Positions 1-12,249 of a stretch of DNA of 64,000 nucleotides are shown here, in pieces. The translations under genes and the position numbers were made by a program. Under the pieces are notes generated by a model, which saw only the letters and a list, made by a program, of their open reading frames with translations, did no database searches and had not been told where the DNA came from. Origin of the DNA: Lunularia cruciata (lineage: Eukaryota > Streptophyta > Marchantiopsida > Lunulariales > Lunulariaceae); NCBI GenBank assembly GCA_948567375.1, contig OX419759.1:45051493-45115492 (forward strand). Direction: 5' to 3'. Position 1 is the first letter of the stretch; each line of letters begins with the position of its first letter.

Positions 1-18
1 AGAAATTCTATCTCAAAA

Positions 19-2852
19 TTAAAAACCAGAGGGTGGTGCCCTGCTTCTGTTCAGGAACGCGTTCACGGTGTTTTGAAAACCGGCACCAAGAGCCTGGGTA
101 AGATGGGTGGCCTGCAAGAGAAGCGGATAACTTTGAGCCAACTGAACCTTGCAACGAGATCCTAGAAGTCGTTGAATAAGCAAAGAAACTTTAAAAGAAT
201 TGTGTTCACAGTTGGCTTCAACTTCTATATAGCATTGGCAAAGGTGGAGTACAGCAATTTTGCTCGCAAGGTCGAACAACATACCTCCTGAACTGATTTG
301 CGGCAATCGATTGCATCCCCTATTCGCCGGGACAGGAAAGTCTTTGTGTCTCTAAAGCCTTCAGATAAAGACCACGTCTTAAAACACCAATCGGAGATTG
401 GAAGGGAAGCAGCAAAGCTCCCATTACTACTACTTGTTGGATGGAAATCATCGATTATTTTATCTCTTTTTCTGCAGCTCTCTTTCTAAAGGCACTTAAG
501 TCTTCCTTTGGTCACAATATGTCAGAGCGTACGGTGTGCAGAATGAAAGCAAAAAGCTATAAGCGTTTTACACTGAAAACGAATGACCTAGGAAGATCTT
601 ACCTGGAGATGTATCTGTAAGCATGTACAGTTCTGTTGTTGAGTAAACTCCGGCTAGTAACGCGCGTTTCGCATACCAGTCCATATCTGCAGATCGATCG
701 CCTGCAGCATGCCATATGTCGTCTACTAGATGGGCCCGTTGCTTGACAGTGGCTGGGACGTTCAGTGGATTAGCCTGAGTCGCGAACAGCAACCAGAGAC
801 AAATGAAGAGTAACATCAAATGAAAATTTCTGGCCGATGGGCCCGAATGACATGTACAAATTGAATCAATCTAGCAGGAAATATGACGGAGCAAGGTCAC
901 CTAGTAAAACGGAGTACATGGTGTATTTGCAAAATGGATCTATCTCACAGTTTAAAGAGCTTGGCCAATCTCAAAGCCAATTCATCCCAGTCAATCTATT
1001 TGTTAAGCTGATAAGCTGATGTGAACAACTCATCATGAAGGTCACTTTCACTCTGAAGGTCGACATCTACGCATGATGTGAATTGAGACTCGTAGTAGCT
1101 GTGATGGAGGTATATTCTTAAAATTACCTGATGATTACAGATCAGTTTCTCATACTTTAGAAGAAGCAGAGGAAGTACCTGAATGCTCAATGCTTGAGGC
1201 CACTTTGACGAGTACGGAATCTGCATTTCTAAACGCATCCAGACGATTGCTGCAACCCGGTCGGAGAGTACCATCTTTGCCAGCTCTTCCTCACGATCCT
1301 CTACCTCCTCATTCAACGCGAGATTGCACTCATCCATGAAGAACTGGTTTGGAGACAAATACTAGCCCCGTTAATTTGAGAAATTCTTACACGCCTGGTT
1401 TAAGCAACACCTGGCTTGCGAGATAACAATCTTTAACTAGATGCAGCACCCTCTAAAAGGTTTAGAAAACCTAACGGCTGGATGTTTTTGAGAAGGAGGC
1501 TGTGCTGACTTCAATCTTATCTCAAACTCAAGGACCGCTGGACTCAGACGAATATAAAGTTCTCATCAACATGCATAGAAAGCTTCAAGATGCATGTCAA
1601 CTATACCAGCTCAGAGTCCAGCGCTTGAGCAACGGAATTTAAGGTTCACATGGATACATATAAACAAAAGGTAGCGATAACGAACGGAATCACCTCCACG
1701 AGTGCGGCCTCTTTGCGCTGAAAAGCTCCCACGATGGCAGGGGAAAGTCCTACGTCTCTGGCTCCAGCAATCATTGCAGCTTCTGTCCATCCAAGCTTAG
1801 GCTGCATATCAAGTAAACCGCCGTAAGGTCATCTTCCTAACAACAGGTGCAGACGCCATGTTTGCAACAACGGAAGTGTAGAAACAGGTGGGCTAAACCA
1901 ATGCACAAAGTTTATGTCAATTATATGATCGAACTTACCACATGGATTAATGCAGCTCTTAATGCCTTGGTTTTCTCGTCTATAACCTCCTCTTCCTCTT
2001 TCTCTTTTCCAGCCTTTGCCTGATGTGTAGCCTTTTCTTCTTCTTTATCCTCTTTCACAGATGCTTCCTCTCTTATCTTCTTGACTTCCTCGCGGATTTC
2101 TGATTAGAAAGATAGAATCGTCAGACGATTGTAGATCATTAGCTGAACTGGACGAGATTTCAATGAAGCTTCATGAATTTGTCATTAGCATGAATTTCAC
2201 TAGGACTTGGGCTTGAAGCTTGTTCTGGAGCTATTCACAGCTAGTGCGATGGTCGAGCTACATTTATTCGTCAAATTATTCCACAGAGTCTTTATGTGAT
2301 TAAGATTTAAATTCATACCCCATATAGGCGATAATCAAAAGTCCTACTGCGAGAAAAAAATCCGTTGACGTTACAGTTTCGCATTAAGATAGGGTATACA
2401 ACCTAGCAAAATTAATAATAAAAAGAACACGGGAGTCCCCAACCACGTTCTGTCTGGTGCGTAAGCGAATCTCAGCAGTATGGACCGTGACAAAAACATA
2501 AGCGACTCCTCCACAATTTCTGGATAGAAGACCTCCACTAACCTCTCGCGGTAGCTGCAGCTTCTGCGGAAGCCGCGTGTGTCGTCTTCCCTGACGCTAG
2601 CCTCACATAACTTCCACGAAAGGGTTGAGTCCTCTTAAAAGCTGAATCTGGGCCAAACACATTTTGATATCCACCGAAGCCGCTCGACAACGGAACACCC
2701 GACGCCGACGTCCAAATCCTCGCAATTTGATTACCACTACACGGCTGCCTGTACAAATCACCTGCTGCATCTCTTTCACCAGCAACGAGATTTTCTTGCA
2801 AGCAACTCCTGATGCGACTCACCAAGACGCGAACGCGCCTACTAGCTGCCAT
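19..2852 (-). CDS. COQ9: Ubiquinone biosynthesis protein COQ9, mitochondrial, seven exons
   Basis: Seven exons with GT-AG borders and closing phases: 2852-2543, 2099-1939, 1801-1694, 1343-1179, 774-603, 358-285 and 111-19 (TAA). They sum to 1083 nt, 360 residues. COQ9 is a lipid-binding mitochondrial protein that works with COQ7 in coenzyme Q synthesis. Residues 1-103 are Arg/Ala/Ser-rich with few acids, as in a matrix presequence. Residues 104-157 are a charged Lys/Glu linker. Residues 158-193 carry the TetR-like helix motif KLGWTEAAMIAGARDVGLSP. Exon 4 has the WPQALSIQ motif. Exons 5-6 carry the family signature LVDDIWHAAGDRSADMDWY, then STELYMLTD and FLSRRIGDAID. Exon 7 encodes the terminal helix (ALGAGFQNTVNAFL). 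The start is the first ATG of the transit-peptide ORF. Family membership is firm from motif order; exact splice sites are my reading. No frame breaks were seen. Confidence 0.5.
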
Positions 2853-4577
2853 GATTTCAAGCTTTTCCCCTCCCTATGACGCTTCTGACGATGTTTTCAG
2901 TAATCAAATCTCAAGTTTCCTGAACTGAACACTCCGGTTTCGAGAAAGGGCAATGGCAGCACTGAAAGAGAGAGATTCCTCAATGCCGCTGCTGAATGGC
3001 ACGACTGGAGCGATGCGAGCTCCTAGAGGCAGGCAGGGAAGGGAGAGACTGCCATTTGTGCAGAAAGCGCTCCGCTCTGCAGTTAAAAAGGACAGGACCG
3101 ACCACAGGACTGTACAGTGGACGTGGTTCTTTTTCTCTCAAGAAAGTACGTGAGGGTTTTGGATCCACGTCAGACAAACCACGGGAGATTCGGAAACCAA
3201 CCAGGTACAGTCTGTCAACCACAGTACACTCCCCTTCTCACCACACCACAGTAAGTTTGGACTCTGGTGACCACTTGCTTTTCACCATTTCTGTTCGCTT
3301 TTGAGTCAGTCTTGCCATTTTGTAAAACTGCTTCCCATCTGAAGTAGCCAAAAGTTGGTCTTCCATTGCTGTTCGATTTTGGGTCATTGTCACTAAATTC
3401 TATAAAAGTGTTTGACGTGTATTGTCCACAGCATGGGCTTAGTCTAATCTTGTGCAATGGGTATATATTGGTATATATTTCCAATGCTCAGCCATGAATA
3501 AAATCATTTTGTGTAGACATGAACTCGACTTAGCTTCTCCACTCTGGAAACTTCAACTCTAAATGAAAAGAATTAATACATACTGTTTTAGTACCAACAT
3601 AAAAGTTCAATTTGCACATTTACAATTAGTAGAAACCTGGAGAAGCCGTGTGATTTAAGAGAAAACAAAGTGCAGGTTTTAAATGCAACTTTCGTATGGA
3701 ACAGCGAGTTTTTATGATATTAGACATAGTATGATTAAAATAATATGAATTAGTATGATTTAATATGACATGTATGATTTAAATTCTTTTTAATACTTGC
3801 AAAGGAAGGTGAGATAGCGCCACCAGTAATTTTAGGAAGACAATGTAACAAAAATTGATGGATTTTCTTAGAGTTAAGATTTCAATTAGTTCATCTGAAT
3901 TTTTTACCCTTGAAAAATTAATCATGATATGAGTTATTTTGTGAAATTCATTTTGGGCTCATTCCAGGCTTGAGCTTCATGAACTACCCACTTAACCACA
4001 TAATTACCATGTATTATATACTGATGATTTAAGATATATCTCATTTGGTTCTAGCTTATCCTATTGTTCTGATCTTTTCTTGTGTTGGATACCGTAACTT
4101 CTTGAGTATCCTAAAACTTGTAATGCAGTATTTATCAAACGTGAACTTTTTGTTGGTTGTGATCAATTCTTGCAGGCAAAACTTCAGAACAAATTATAAA
4201 ATATGTTGAAAATACCAAGATCATGACCTTATCACCACACCTGTAGAAATACATTTGAAATGATAAATAAGAATAAAACTATATCTAAATCTCTTTACTG
4301 ATCTCATCACTCGTGAGACAAAGAGTAAACTTCAAGCCCTCAAAGGGCATATCACCTGATCAGATTCAGATGTTTTGGACCGAATCCATCCTTCTTAAGT
4401 TGGGCTGGAACATTAACATGCAGACCAGATCTCGAGAAGTTAGTAAAGAGGAACTGTTTCAACTAATTCTTGTCGACTTGTAGATGAATGGATTGCATGT
4501 GAATGTTTAATATACAAATCAACCTTTATTTGATGAGGGTAATAAAGTATCGTTAGTACATGAGTCTACTGCAAACT
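2853..4577. other. Intergenic region, no gene recognised
   Basis: This stretch separates the 5' end of COQ9 from the 3' end of the next minus-strand gene. It should hold the COQ9 promoter and 5' UTR. The first few hundred bases are fairly GC-rich and the rest becomes AT-rich. The short ORFs here, on both strands between about 2950 and 3490, share no recognisable motifs and overlap each other in several frames, so I treat them as chance. Confidence 0.5.
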
Positions 4578-6420
4578 TTATGACTCCTTACCGAGACAAT
4601 CGAGAAGAGACGGCAGCAAACATCCAGACGATCCACCTCCAACATCATCTCTCGGTATCCTGTCGGGATGAGGTGGATTTGAAGATCCAGCGGGTTGAAG
4701 AGCAGTTCCTATTTTGGTCATGAGGTCCTCGTAGTTCTTGCTCTTCTTGCTCTTCGGTCGGCCTCGATTGCCAAGTACTGGCCGATGTCATATCTCGAGG
4801 AGGCTTTGGAAACAGGCACCTTGTTGATCCCAAACAATGGCTGCATACACTTGCAACGACAGTTGTTAACCATCTTAAATAGCACTTAATTGGACATGAC
4901 GCGTTTTGCCTTCACATCATGAAGAGTGTGCTGAAGTTGTTCACTTACCACCTCGGTCAGTATGATTACTGTGACAATGGAGCTAGAGAACTTATGGCGA
5001 TGATTTAGAACTTGTGGTCTATGTGTAATTTTCGTGCGGGTTTTAGTACAGAAATACCAAACACTTCAGCAAAATAGATTTGAAACAGTCGACACGACAA
5101 TCAATTAATAAAGGCTATAACAGAATTCGAAGCTTACTACTCAGAAGATAATAAATAATAATAAATTATGTTTTAAGAAGGAGATTGGATAAGAGATGAG
5201 ATTTAGTGGAAATGTCCATGATTTAAGAAAGCGAAAGGGAGAAGTTACACCGATAAGAATTCCTTGGAATTGGGTCTCTCAGGTATGCGCATACTTACCC
5301 AATCGGTTGACACTGATTCTCCCACTGCAGCTTGAGTCCACCTCCATTCGAGTTGGACTTTCTTAAAGGACGAATTCAGCCTTGCAACGCTGTCATTGTA
5401 AAGTGGAACACTGTTTCCAAACAGCGGGCTTGGTTTACAGGTGCATATGCCTTCTGACTGTGCGTGGGACTCAAGGTTCAAATCGGCTTCAGAAATGTTC
5501 ATTCCCCGGTGAGACGTTGAGTAATAATAGAGAAGCCTTATATTCTCCAAAACCCTCCTGCACGTGCTGGTCACTTGATATGTAGATTTTTTGGTCGATT
5601 GGCTAGAGCTGATCTCGTGAGCTAGGACGCGCATCTGCTTTACAATCAGCCCTCCAAGAGAATGAGCAACCAATACCACGGGTCGAGACCAGAGTTCCAG
5701 GTTCTAACTAGGAAGGATAATGGTCTCCAACATCCGCTCTCCGAGTGAATACAGGTCCAATCTAACACTCTTCGTGGTTACACTCGGACTGAGGTCGTCC
5801 GAGGCGATGAAGATACTTGACTTATGGAAATCTTCTGCCAACCAGGTTTTGGGCCACAATACTGGGTCTGGAGATTTGCTTGGATCATCCGCCGTGATGA
5901 CCAGGTTGATACGCGTACCATGTCAGCGCTTGTGCTATTCAAAGTTGTAAATGGCCCGTGAAAAAAGATTATGGTTCCATCCACCCCCCGTTGTAGAGCT
6001 CACACAGGTGATCACCCTTTCCTGTGGAGAAAGTCACCGCGCGAGAGAAGAGGTCATGTTCAGTGAAATGCTTATATGAGATCTGTAACTGTTTTGGATT
6101 CACGTAATTCAGACCTCTACAAATAAGTAATCAACGAATTCTATATGCTGTGCTCGAACATATGAAAGAATCCGGCTGGAATCTGACAAGTTTAGATGCC
6201 AAGCACGCTGAAATTCTGAGTCTAGCATATGTTCACGTATGGATGTCTGATACCTCCTTTCTGCCTGGAAGGATTCAGCGCGTTCGTTTTGTGCATTGTT
6301 TGAAGAAGACACAAACAGTGAACGAAACTTACCTCATCATCGAACACAGAAAGTTCCAACATATCCAAACCAAACATTTGAAGGAGTTTGACAGCAACAC
6401 AGGTTTTTGCAGAACATGCA
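4578..6420 (-). pseudogene. ROCO-like gene: linker and SERAC1-like alpha/beta hydrolase segment
   Basis: After a linker exon (6420-6335, ending MLELSVFDDE before a GTAAGT donor) and an uncertain one (6280-6115), the hydrolase begins with TIIFFHG (oxyanion-loop type HG). It continues with WPKTWLAEDF and then PVVLVAHSLGGLIVKQ, the nucleophile elbow G-x-S-x-G form with Ser in AHSLGG. Downstream, YYSTSHRGM and NSSFKKVQLEWRW fit SERAC1-like lipase/esterases. The last exon (about 4850-4578) has VPVSKASSRYDIGQYL and a terminal NYEDLMTKIGTALQP. A frame break at 5892 and a TAG at 5704-5706 lie either side of the WPKTWL block; another break is at 4757. The substrate is unknown. Confidence 0.5.
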
Positions 6421-6544
6421 TACCAGAGTATTTCTTTTACTTACTTTGGACGCCATTGAAAGTGCAACGATTTGATTCTTGGCTCGAATTTCTACTGAAA
6501 ATCTTCTTGCTTCCTTTTCTATCCATGATTAACCAAAAGATCTC

Positions 6545-7987
6545 TTACTTTTTCATGTTGGAAAGTTTACAACACCCTCCTGTGTTTGCACATTCCACCT
6601 TGAGCCAAACATGACAAGCGTCGTTACCCCAATCACGATGGAATTCTAGACTCCGCACCTTGTTCATCAATTCTTCCACAAGCTCGGCCTGATGTTTCCT
6701 GTGAACAAGTGGAGTCAACTCTGCTACACAAGCAGTCCTCAGAGCACCACTCGCCAACGATACTCCTGGACAACCCATATCTGAAGCACAAAATGTTCTC
6801 AGAACCTCGAGGATGTGTGTCTGAACAACTTCTGTCGCTTTCTTTTGATCAGTGGACGTCCTTACTAAGATATCAATATGATCACCTACCTCTTTCACTC
6901 CATGATCACTTTTGGTAAACTCAATAGAGGGACTACCTACATCGCCGTCACCTTCAATGTATATGTCGAGAGCATTGGTATGCAGCTCAATGACACCACG
7001 ACGACAAGAGATGCTTTGCTCATTCATTGGCAGATCTGCTCGTCCAGTAGCTTGCCACGAAGGTATACCTGTAAATACGTGAAACAACGAGATATGAGGT
7101 GCGTGTGGATAGGATGTGACTAATATATACGTGGCTAATCTCTGCAGTAATCTCAACTTGAAAGAACTAGGGCTGCATCGAATTTGCAACGTTTTCGTGC
7201 ATAGAAAGTTTGTATTGCAAGGCTTCATGCACTGTCCGAATGAGAATTTATAGTGCTACCTACCTATAGGTACAGCTGGTGTACTGGATATCGAACTAAA
7301 AAGCTGAAAGCTAGAATTTCAGTGACAGTTTGAAGGTAACACAGTTCAGTTCATAAAAAAACGAAATAATTCTCAATGAACTTTACCTGAAACCTTTGGA
7401 AAACCGACAATGTTAACAGTATCCTTCTTCTGTCCTTACATTGCAGTCTGAGGCCAAAGTACCGGTACTCTCCCGCAACCTTTGCATCCGTCCAAATTCC
7501 CATTCTTTCCTCCCATGACGATGGAGATGAAATCTGTCCGCCCGAAACAATGGAAATGAAGTACTGTCTGCCTGGCTTTCCACCCTTTACTTCATAGCAC
7601 AAGTTAAGCTTGAGGAGAAGCTCTAGAAGTAAATCTCAATTCTGCTGTAATCCCCTAGCTCTATCTTAGACTTGTTGTCCAACAAAGTATGAAGAGTGCT
7701 ATGAAGACTCTGTTTCCCAAGACACCCATCCGGACATGTAAAAGTGTTGTCCTTGTCAACAAAAGAGTTATGCCTCTACTGACCATCTGTCCGAAAAAGC
7801 TATGTATGAGCCAGTTTGGATCCACAACTATGAGATCCGACTTAGGTATGATGAGGATACTATCTACGTCATGACGATATTGAGCTATGCAGTTATACAC
7901 TTCCCGCCCTGCATCACCCAGAGTGTCCCATTCTGATCGAGATTTCTCATCCAAGTTTTCGGCGGCAGAACTCCCGAAATTTCTCAC
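6545..7987 (-). pseudogene. ROCO-like gene: COR (C-terminal of Roc) segment
   Basis: COR is the dimerisation module of ROCO proteins. Diagnostic text: SILIIPKSDLIVVDPNWLIHSF, a frame break near 7773, then LLDNKSKIEL in another frame; LNLCYEVKGG and GRQYFISIVSGG; FGLRLQCKDRRR; the FQRFQ motif just before a GT donor near 7385. After an intron come ELHTNALDIYIEGDGDVG, DILVRTS and VLRTFCASDMGCPGVSL. The segment ends with a weakly conserved tail down to 6545. Motif order and spacing match the family; sequence conservation is good outside the breaks. Confidence 0.5.
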
Positions 7988-8857
7988 TTGACAGCACAGG
8001 TGATAAGTTGGAGAGTCTTTGTTCCTTTAAAGCAGAAACTAATTTGCGAAGAAGTCGAGGAACAGACTCCCAAAAGATCGTCAAAACAAGAGAAGATGTA
8101 TTCGGCTACTGGACCTATGGAAATCTTATCTTTTGCGTCGACGAGGAAGACATTGGTACCATTGGATATTTTGATCAATCCGCGGTACACTTCACTTAGA
8201 TCATGCAAGATATTTTGTGCCCATGTTACATTCTTGTCACTTGCCGAGAGACGACCAGAATGAGTGATCACAACAAGAACCTGAGGATGGTTGTTGACGG
8301 AGATATGAGAGTTAGAAGCAATGAAGCGGAGCCAGTGTTCCAAATCCTTCGCAAGGCACTCTCTAGTGATTTCAACCCACTCCTTTGGTATCGTTGTCCA
8401 TTGTACGTGTATCCAAAAGGATTGAACACATATAGAAAGACGGAACCCTGATTTTGTTTAGGAAAAACGAGATCTTCAAGGGCTCTGAATATCCATTCCC
8501 CTGCAAGGCCCCCGATGGAAACCTGCATCTTCTCGTCGTCTATATACATCTCCACTTCAATGCCCTTCGTTCTCACCAAATCCACCATTTCTCCAGTCAA
8601 CAATTCGGCTTCATTTTCTCCGGTTGTCCCTTCTTCTTTAACATCCCTACACATGTAGATCTCCACTTTTCCCTTCAAGTTCATCACCTTCTTCTTAACG
8701 GAATCAAGCATGATAGATTGTGGCAGCCAAGAACGGTTCTTCTCGTTGGAATTCGCGCGACTAAACTTGCTCTGATTGTCTGCGTGCTCCCTCTTGGTGG
8801 ACTCGTTCTTACTTCTCGAACGTGCCTCCAGCTCCTTCGTCTCCAAGAGCGTCATTC
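7985..8857 (-). pseudogene. ROCO-like gene: Roc GTPase-like segment
   Basis: The exon follows an acceptor at about 8857 and reads through a charged linker into RTKGIEVEMY, then VSIGGLAGEWIFRALEDLVFP, the equivalent of the switch II/G3 region (normally DxxGQE). Here the Asp is Gly and the Gln is Trp. After a frame break at the A4 run 8415-8418 it continues with IPKEWVEITRECLAKDLEHW and VLVVITHSGRLS, the latter in the position of the NKxD/THxD guanine-specificity motif, then NVFLVDAKD. I found no P-loop GxxxxGK[ST] between the LRR exon and this exon, so nucleotide binding is doubtful even with frames restored. Another frame break lies at the junction to COR, near 7985. Confidence 0.5.
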
Positions 8858-9306
8858 TGAGTTGAGTCTTCCCTTCTCAACATAAATTCACCATTTTAAG
8901 ATTCAGGAAATATTACTTGAAAAGAGCATATAGTATGCAAGTCACAGAATGGAGTCCAGTTGGGTTGAGAAAATGAGCAGGTCCTAGAAGTCATAATACG
9001 CTTCGACACTGTGATGACTAAATCAAGCACAATCATCAAAAATATAACGTGCTTGGTTCTGATAACCAGGTCCTCTTCGGGCGAATGAATCACCGTACCT
9101 GTAAAGCGAGGCAGAATTAACTCGTGCTATGTCATGCATATGTTCTAGATATCGTTCTCCAAGATTTTCTCTGTTTTATGTTTGGCGCTACAAGATCTAG
9201 AATGGATGATTTGTCGTATATATGCAGCACATGATTAGTTCTACAATATCCACTAATTAAATCGACAAGAGGAAGCATGGGCATAGAAACTGAAGAACAG
9301 GTTCAC

Positions 9307-10285
9307 CTGCGAGTGGACTCCCGCGTACAAAAAGGCAGCTTGCGGTCCATCGAGCGACAAGCCAAGACGTTCGAAAAGAGGCAAGCTTGCAGCTTGCACC
9401 TTGTTACGCTCTAACGCCTCTCTCACCATCGCTGCTTTGCCACTCAGTTCCCACGCTGCTTGTTCAGTATCAATATCGATCACCAAGTACAGATTGGTCC
9501 GCAAAAGTTCCATGAGAGCAGCGAAATCTGCATCGTTGAGATCGGCGGTCGCTTGAAATCGTAGGCTAATCCTCCTCAGAGTCGTATTGTCTACGCAAAA
9601 GTGAAAAGATCCTTCCATCTCCTCTCCTCGGTCCCAAAGACGTCACCTGAATTTTGGAACTCCAAATCTGTTAGGGAAGTGCTGCTCTTCAGAGCATCAA
9701 ATACGACTGAAAACAGAGACAATGAGCCCTTGAGAACCAGAATCCGCAAGGAACTCGTCTGTTGTAGCGCGGCGGACAATTTGCTGAAGGAATCTCGCTC
9801 TATTTGTACCCTTGTCCAATCTAGAAACTCTAATGATCGAATTTCTGATGAGTGCTGTAAGGTCTTAGTGGCTAAGTCCACGAAGCCACTCAGTTGCGGG
9901 TTTTGAGTTCTGTCACCAGCGACGCTGTGATCAATTTTGATTCTCAAGTTTGTTGCAGAGATTGAGAGATTGGCTTTGTTGCCTTTCAAGTCATTACGAA
10001 GTTGAACAACGTCGTTCACGTGCATATCATCCATATGCGGCACAGATATCTCAAGAGTCTTTAAATGAGACCTGGAAAGATGTAGACCAAATTCAGTGCG
10101 AGCTTCTCCGAGATTCGACTTGTCTCAGGAGATGGAAACTTTTGCAAACTAGAATTGGACTGCAAAGATCTGAAGAATTCCCTCCACTCAGCTGCAGTCG
10201 GGACGTCAAATTTGCTCAGGCGATTCTTGTTCCGACCGAAAAGGTCGACGTGTGCACCGTACTGAAAAATAGTCTTCTTCATCAT
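9307..10285 (-). pseudogene. ROCO-like gene: N-terminal leucine-rich repeat segment
   Basis: The likely start is the ATG pair at 10285 (MMKKTIFQYGAHVDLFGRN), followed by AAEWREFFRSLQSNSSL. At least five LRR beta-strand units follow, with the LxxLxL pattern: LKTLEISV, IRSLEFLDW, LRILVLKG, LTDLEFQN and TLRRISLRF. Repeat spacing is about 27-30 residues. A frame break plus a TGA interrupt the segment near 10125-10137, and a second break sits at a T4 run (A4 on the plus strand, 9597-9600). The exon appears to end at a CAG/GTGAAC donor at 9307. LRRs in this family are taken to mediate protein contacts; no partner can be inferred. Confidence 0.5.
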
Positions 10286-12245
10286 CTTGTAATGGTTAGA
10301 GATATAACTCTCCTATTTTCTGACTCTTCCCGATAGTTTGCAGAACCTGCAGTCTCCGACGTTTCCGTACACGCTGCGCCAGTGCGAGTATCGCCATCAT
10401 TGGTTACTACATAATCTTGCTTTTGAAACAAGCCCTGGAACGCTTCGTCACACAAGTAAATAACTTGGAAACTGCGGCTCCCACTGAATTTCCGCACTTT
10501 ATGATTAAAATCCGGCTGGAGGTCATCACGACTTGATGAACCCACGGTCCATACCCATCGCCAGAAAAGTTTTAGCTAGAACATGTTAACAGATTACGAG
10601 CAATTTCTCAGGACTCCAAGCGCATTAACTGAAGGATCCCTCTCTCAGGGTGGTGTGATTTGGTAGAGCACAAAGAAACTAAAGCAATGCTCAACTATCT
10701 GCCTTCGTTGTATAGATTCTTTTGCCAATGAGCTGGCGCGCAATGCAGGTCCGGACCTTAAAAGAGTGTTTCTCTTCCATGGAAGCTATCTAGTACTGAT
10801 GGATATACCTGCCACTGGTACTTATCTACAGTCAGGTCTTCAATGTGCACAATCCAATCCAATCCAATCTGTCGTTTAATCAATCTCACATGCAGCATTT
10901 GCAAGCAAGCAACCTGGAAAAGAATATCAATAACATGATACATAAGTACTGTACGAAGGAAATCGTGCAGTTGTGAAGTCCTGTACATTTTGCTGCAGCA
11001 AGTTAGTTGGTTCTCAGCTACTGAGACACAAGTTTGTCAATGCCATGTGAACCTTGGAACATCAATGTCTTTCTTATGCAATGTCCTCAGATTTGCTCCA
11101 ATTTATGCTAAGATTGATGTTTAGGTACTTGAATGAACTAAGTTTACTTCAGGGCCGCGTGGACAGTTAATGATAGGATTCTCAGGACAAAACTCGGCTA
11201 AGGCCAATGGGACCAAGCATATTGTATAGTTACTGTTTCCAGAGACGATCAAGTTGAACATGAGATGAGACATTCGGAGTTTCATCTCAACTCAAGTTAG
11301 AGCAGCAATGCGCCATCTCCTTTCCCTTGTACACTTCTATGGGCATTCCCCGCCCACAAACCAACTAACCACCCAAGTGCCACTGTCCATACGTGGCAAC
11401 CGTGACTCCTAGCTGGCATGCAGTGAGCTCATGCTGGCATCCAATTGTTATGGATCTAATGTTGTCATGTTTCTGGAATCCAATGCCACATGTGACGGAC
11501 GCCCCCCGTCAAGGCTTCGGTTTAAGTCTATCTCTGGAACAGTCTCTTGACTCCTAGTAGTTTCAATTTTTTTCTCCATTAGCATTTTAATTAATCGATT
11601 CTACTTTCAGTATGCATTTCAGCGATCGACAATCACCCTCATATGGTGAAGGCTCATGTTCCAGGCTCATGATATTCAAATATTGAAATAAATCAGATCT
11701 TGTAGCCTCAGAAAATATCGATTTAAACCTAAACTTAAACTGGTTTTCTCATTGTAAACTTTACAATATAATGAAAAGAACCGTTGGGAAATATTTGTAT
11801 TTACCAAGGATAATCAGTCCACTGACAGTTATGAATTTTTATATTTTCATCCGTTAGAAGTTAATTCGTCTCGGGAAATTTCAGGCTTAATTTCAGTAAT
11901 TGCTACTCAAGATCTACCTACTTGTATTGATTACACAAGGAAATCAAAAGAAACTGGGATCGTTTCCTTGATGTTCTAATTACTTGTAGATTGGGGGTTT
12001 CTAAAATGCAGTTTTTGGCTCCTGTACAAATCCAGTAAAAAAGTTATCCGGTGGTATGGGAAATATATAGGTGGTAGAAGAGGTCCGGGTACTTGGAAAC
12101 TTTCCGGGAGGTTTCCCGTTCACTTTAAACTTTGACGATTATGCTATACGGTGAACAGTAAAATTTATGGGATTATGGAGGCTCCCGTAAGTATAAAGTA
12201 CTCTAGTAGTCACTCGAATCATTTACAATTATTAGAATGACATAT
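10286..12245. other. No recognised gene
   Basis: A minus-strand open stretch at 10282-10545 could be an upstream exon or 5' leader of the ROCO-like gene, but I recognise no motif in it. The rest (10.55-12.25 kb) has only short overlapping ORFs without motifs. This interval marks the change from genic sequence to AT-rich repeats. Confidence 0.5.
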
Positions 12246-12249
12246 GAAT

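Larger units (their letters stand above)
4578..10285 (-). pseudogene. Broken LRR-Roc-COR-alpha/beta hydrolase (ROCO/SERAC1-like) gene
   Basis: Read on the minus strand, one gene order is clear: N-terminal leucine-rich repeats, Roc GTPase-like domain, COR domain, then a SERAC1-like serine hydrolase ending at TAA 4580-4578. ROCO proteins are large multidomain GTPases. By eye the frame is lost at about 10137, 9597-9600, 8415-8418, 7985, 7773, 5892 and 4757. Each break could be closed by one extra base, mostly in short homopolymers. In-frame stops lie at 10125-10127 (TGA) and 5704-5706 (TAG). Introns with plausible GT-AG sites separate some segments, e.g. donors at 9306 and just after the FQRFQ motif near 7385. 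I call it a pseudogene, but systematic assembly errors would look the same. The neighbouring COQ9 is free of such breaks, which favours true decay. Confidence 0.5.

Noticed and set aside
568-819. Open frame starting MMLLFICLWLLFATQ, looking like a signal peptide
   Set aside because: The hydrophobic start is translated intron; the coding part begins after the CAG acceptor at 775 as COQ9 exon 5.
2953-3304. Overlapping short ORFs upstream of COQ9 as a possible divergent gene
   Set aside because: Three frames on two strands are open over the same GC-richer DNA, with no motif or splice support.
5245-5679. Stand-alone 144-codon hydrolase gene starting at the VLVAHSLGG motif
   Set aside because: The apparent start is a GTG inside the nucleophile-elbow strand; upstream hydrolase motifs lie beyond a TAG and a frameshift of the same gene.
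10758-10988. Minus-strand ORF as a first exon of the ROCO-like gene
   Set aside because: No recognisable motif and no clear donor leading to 10285; kept as unassigned.
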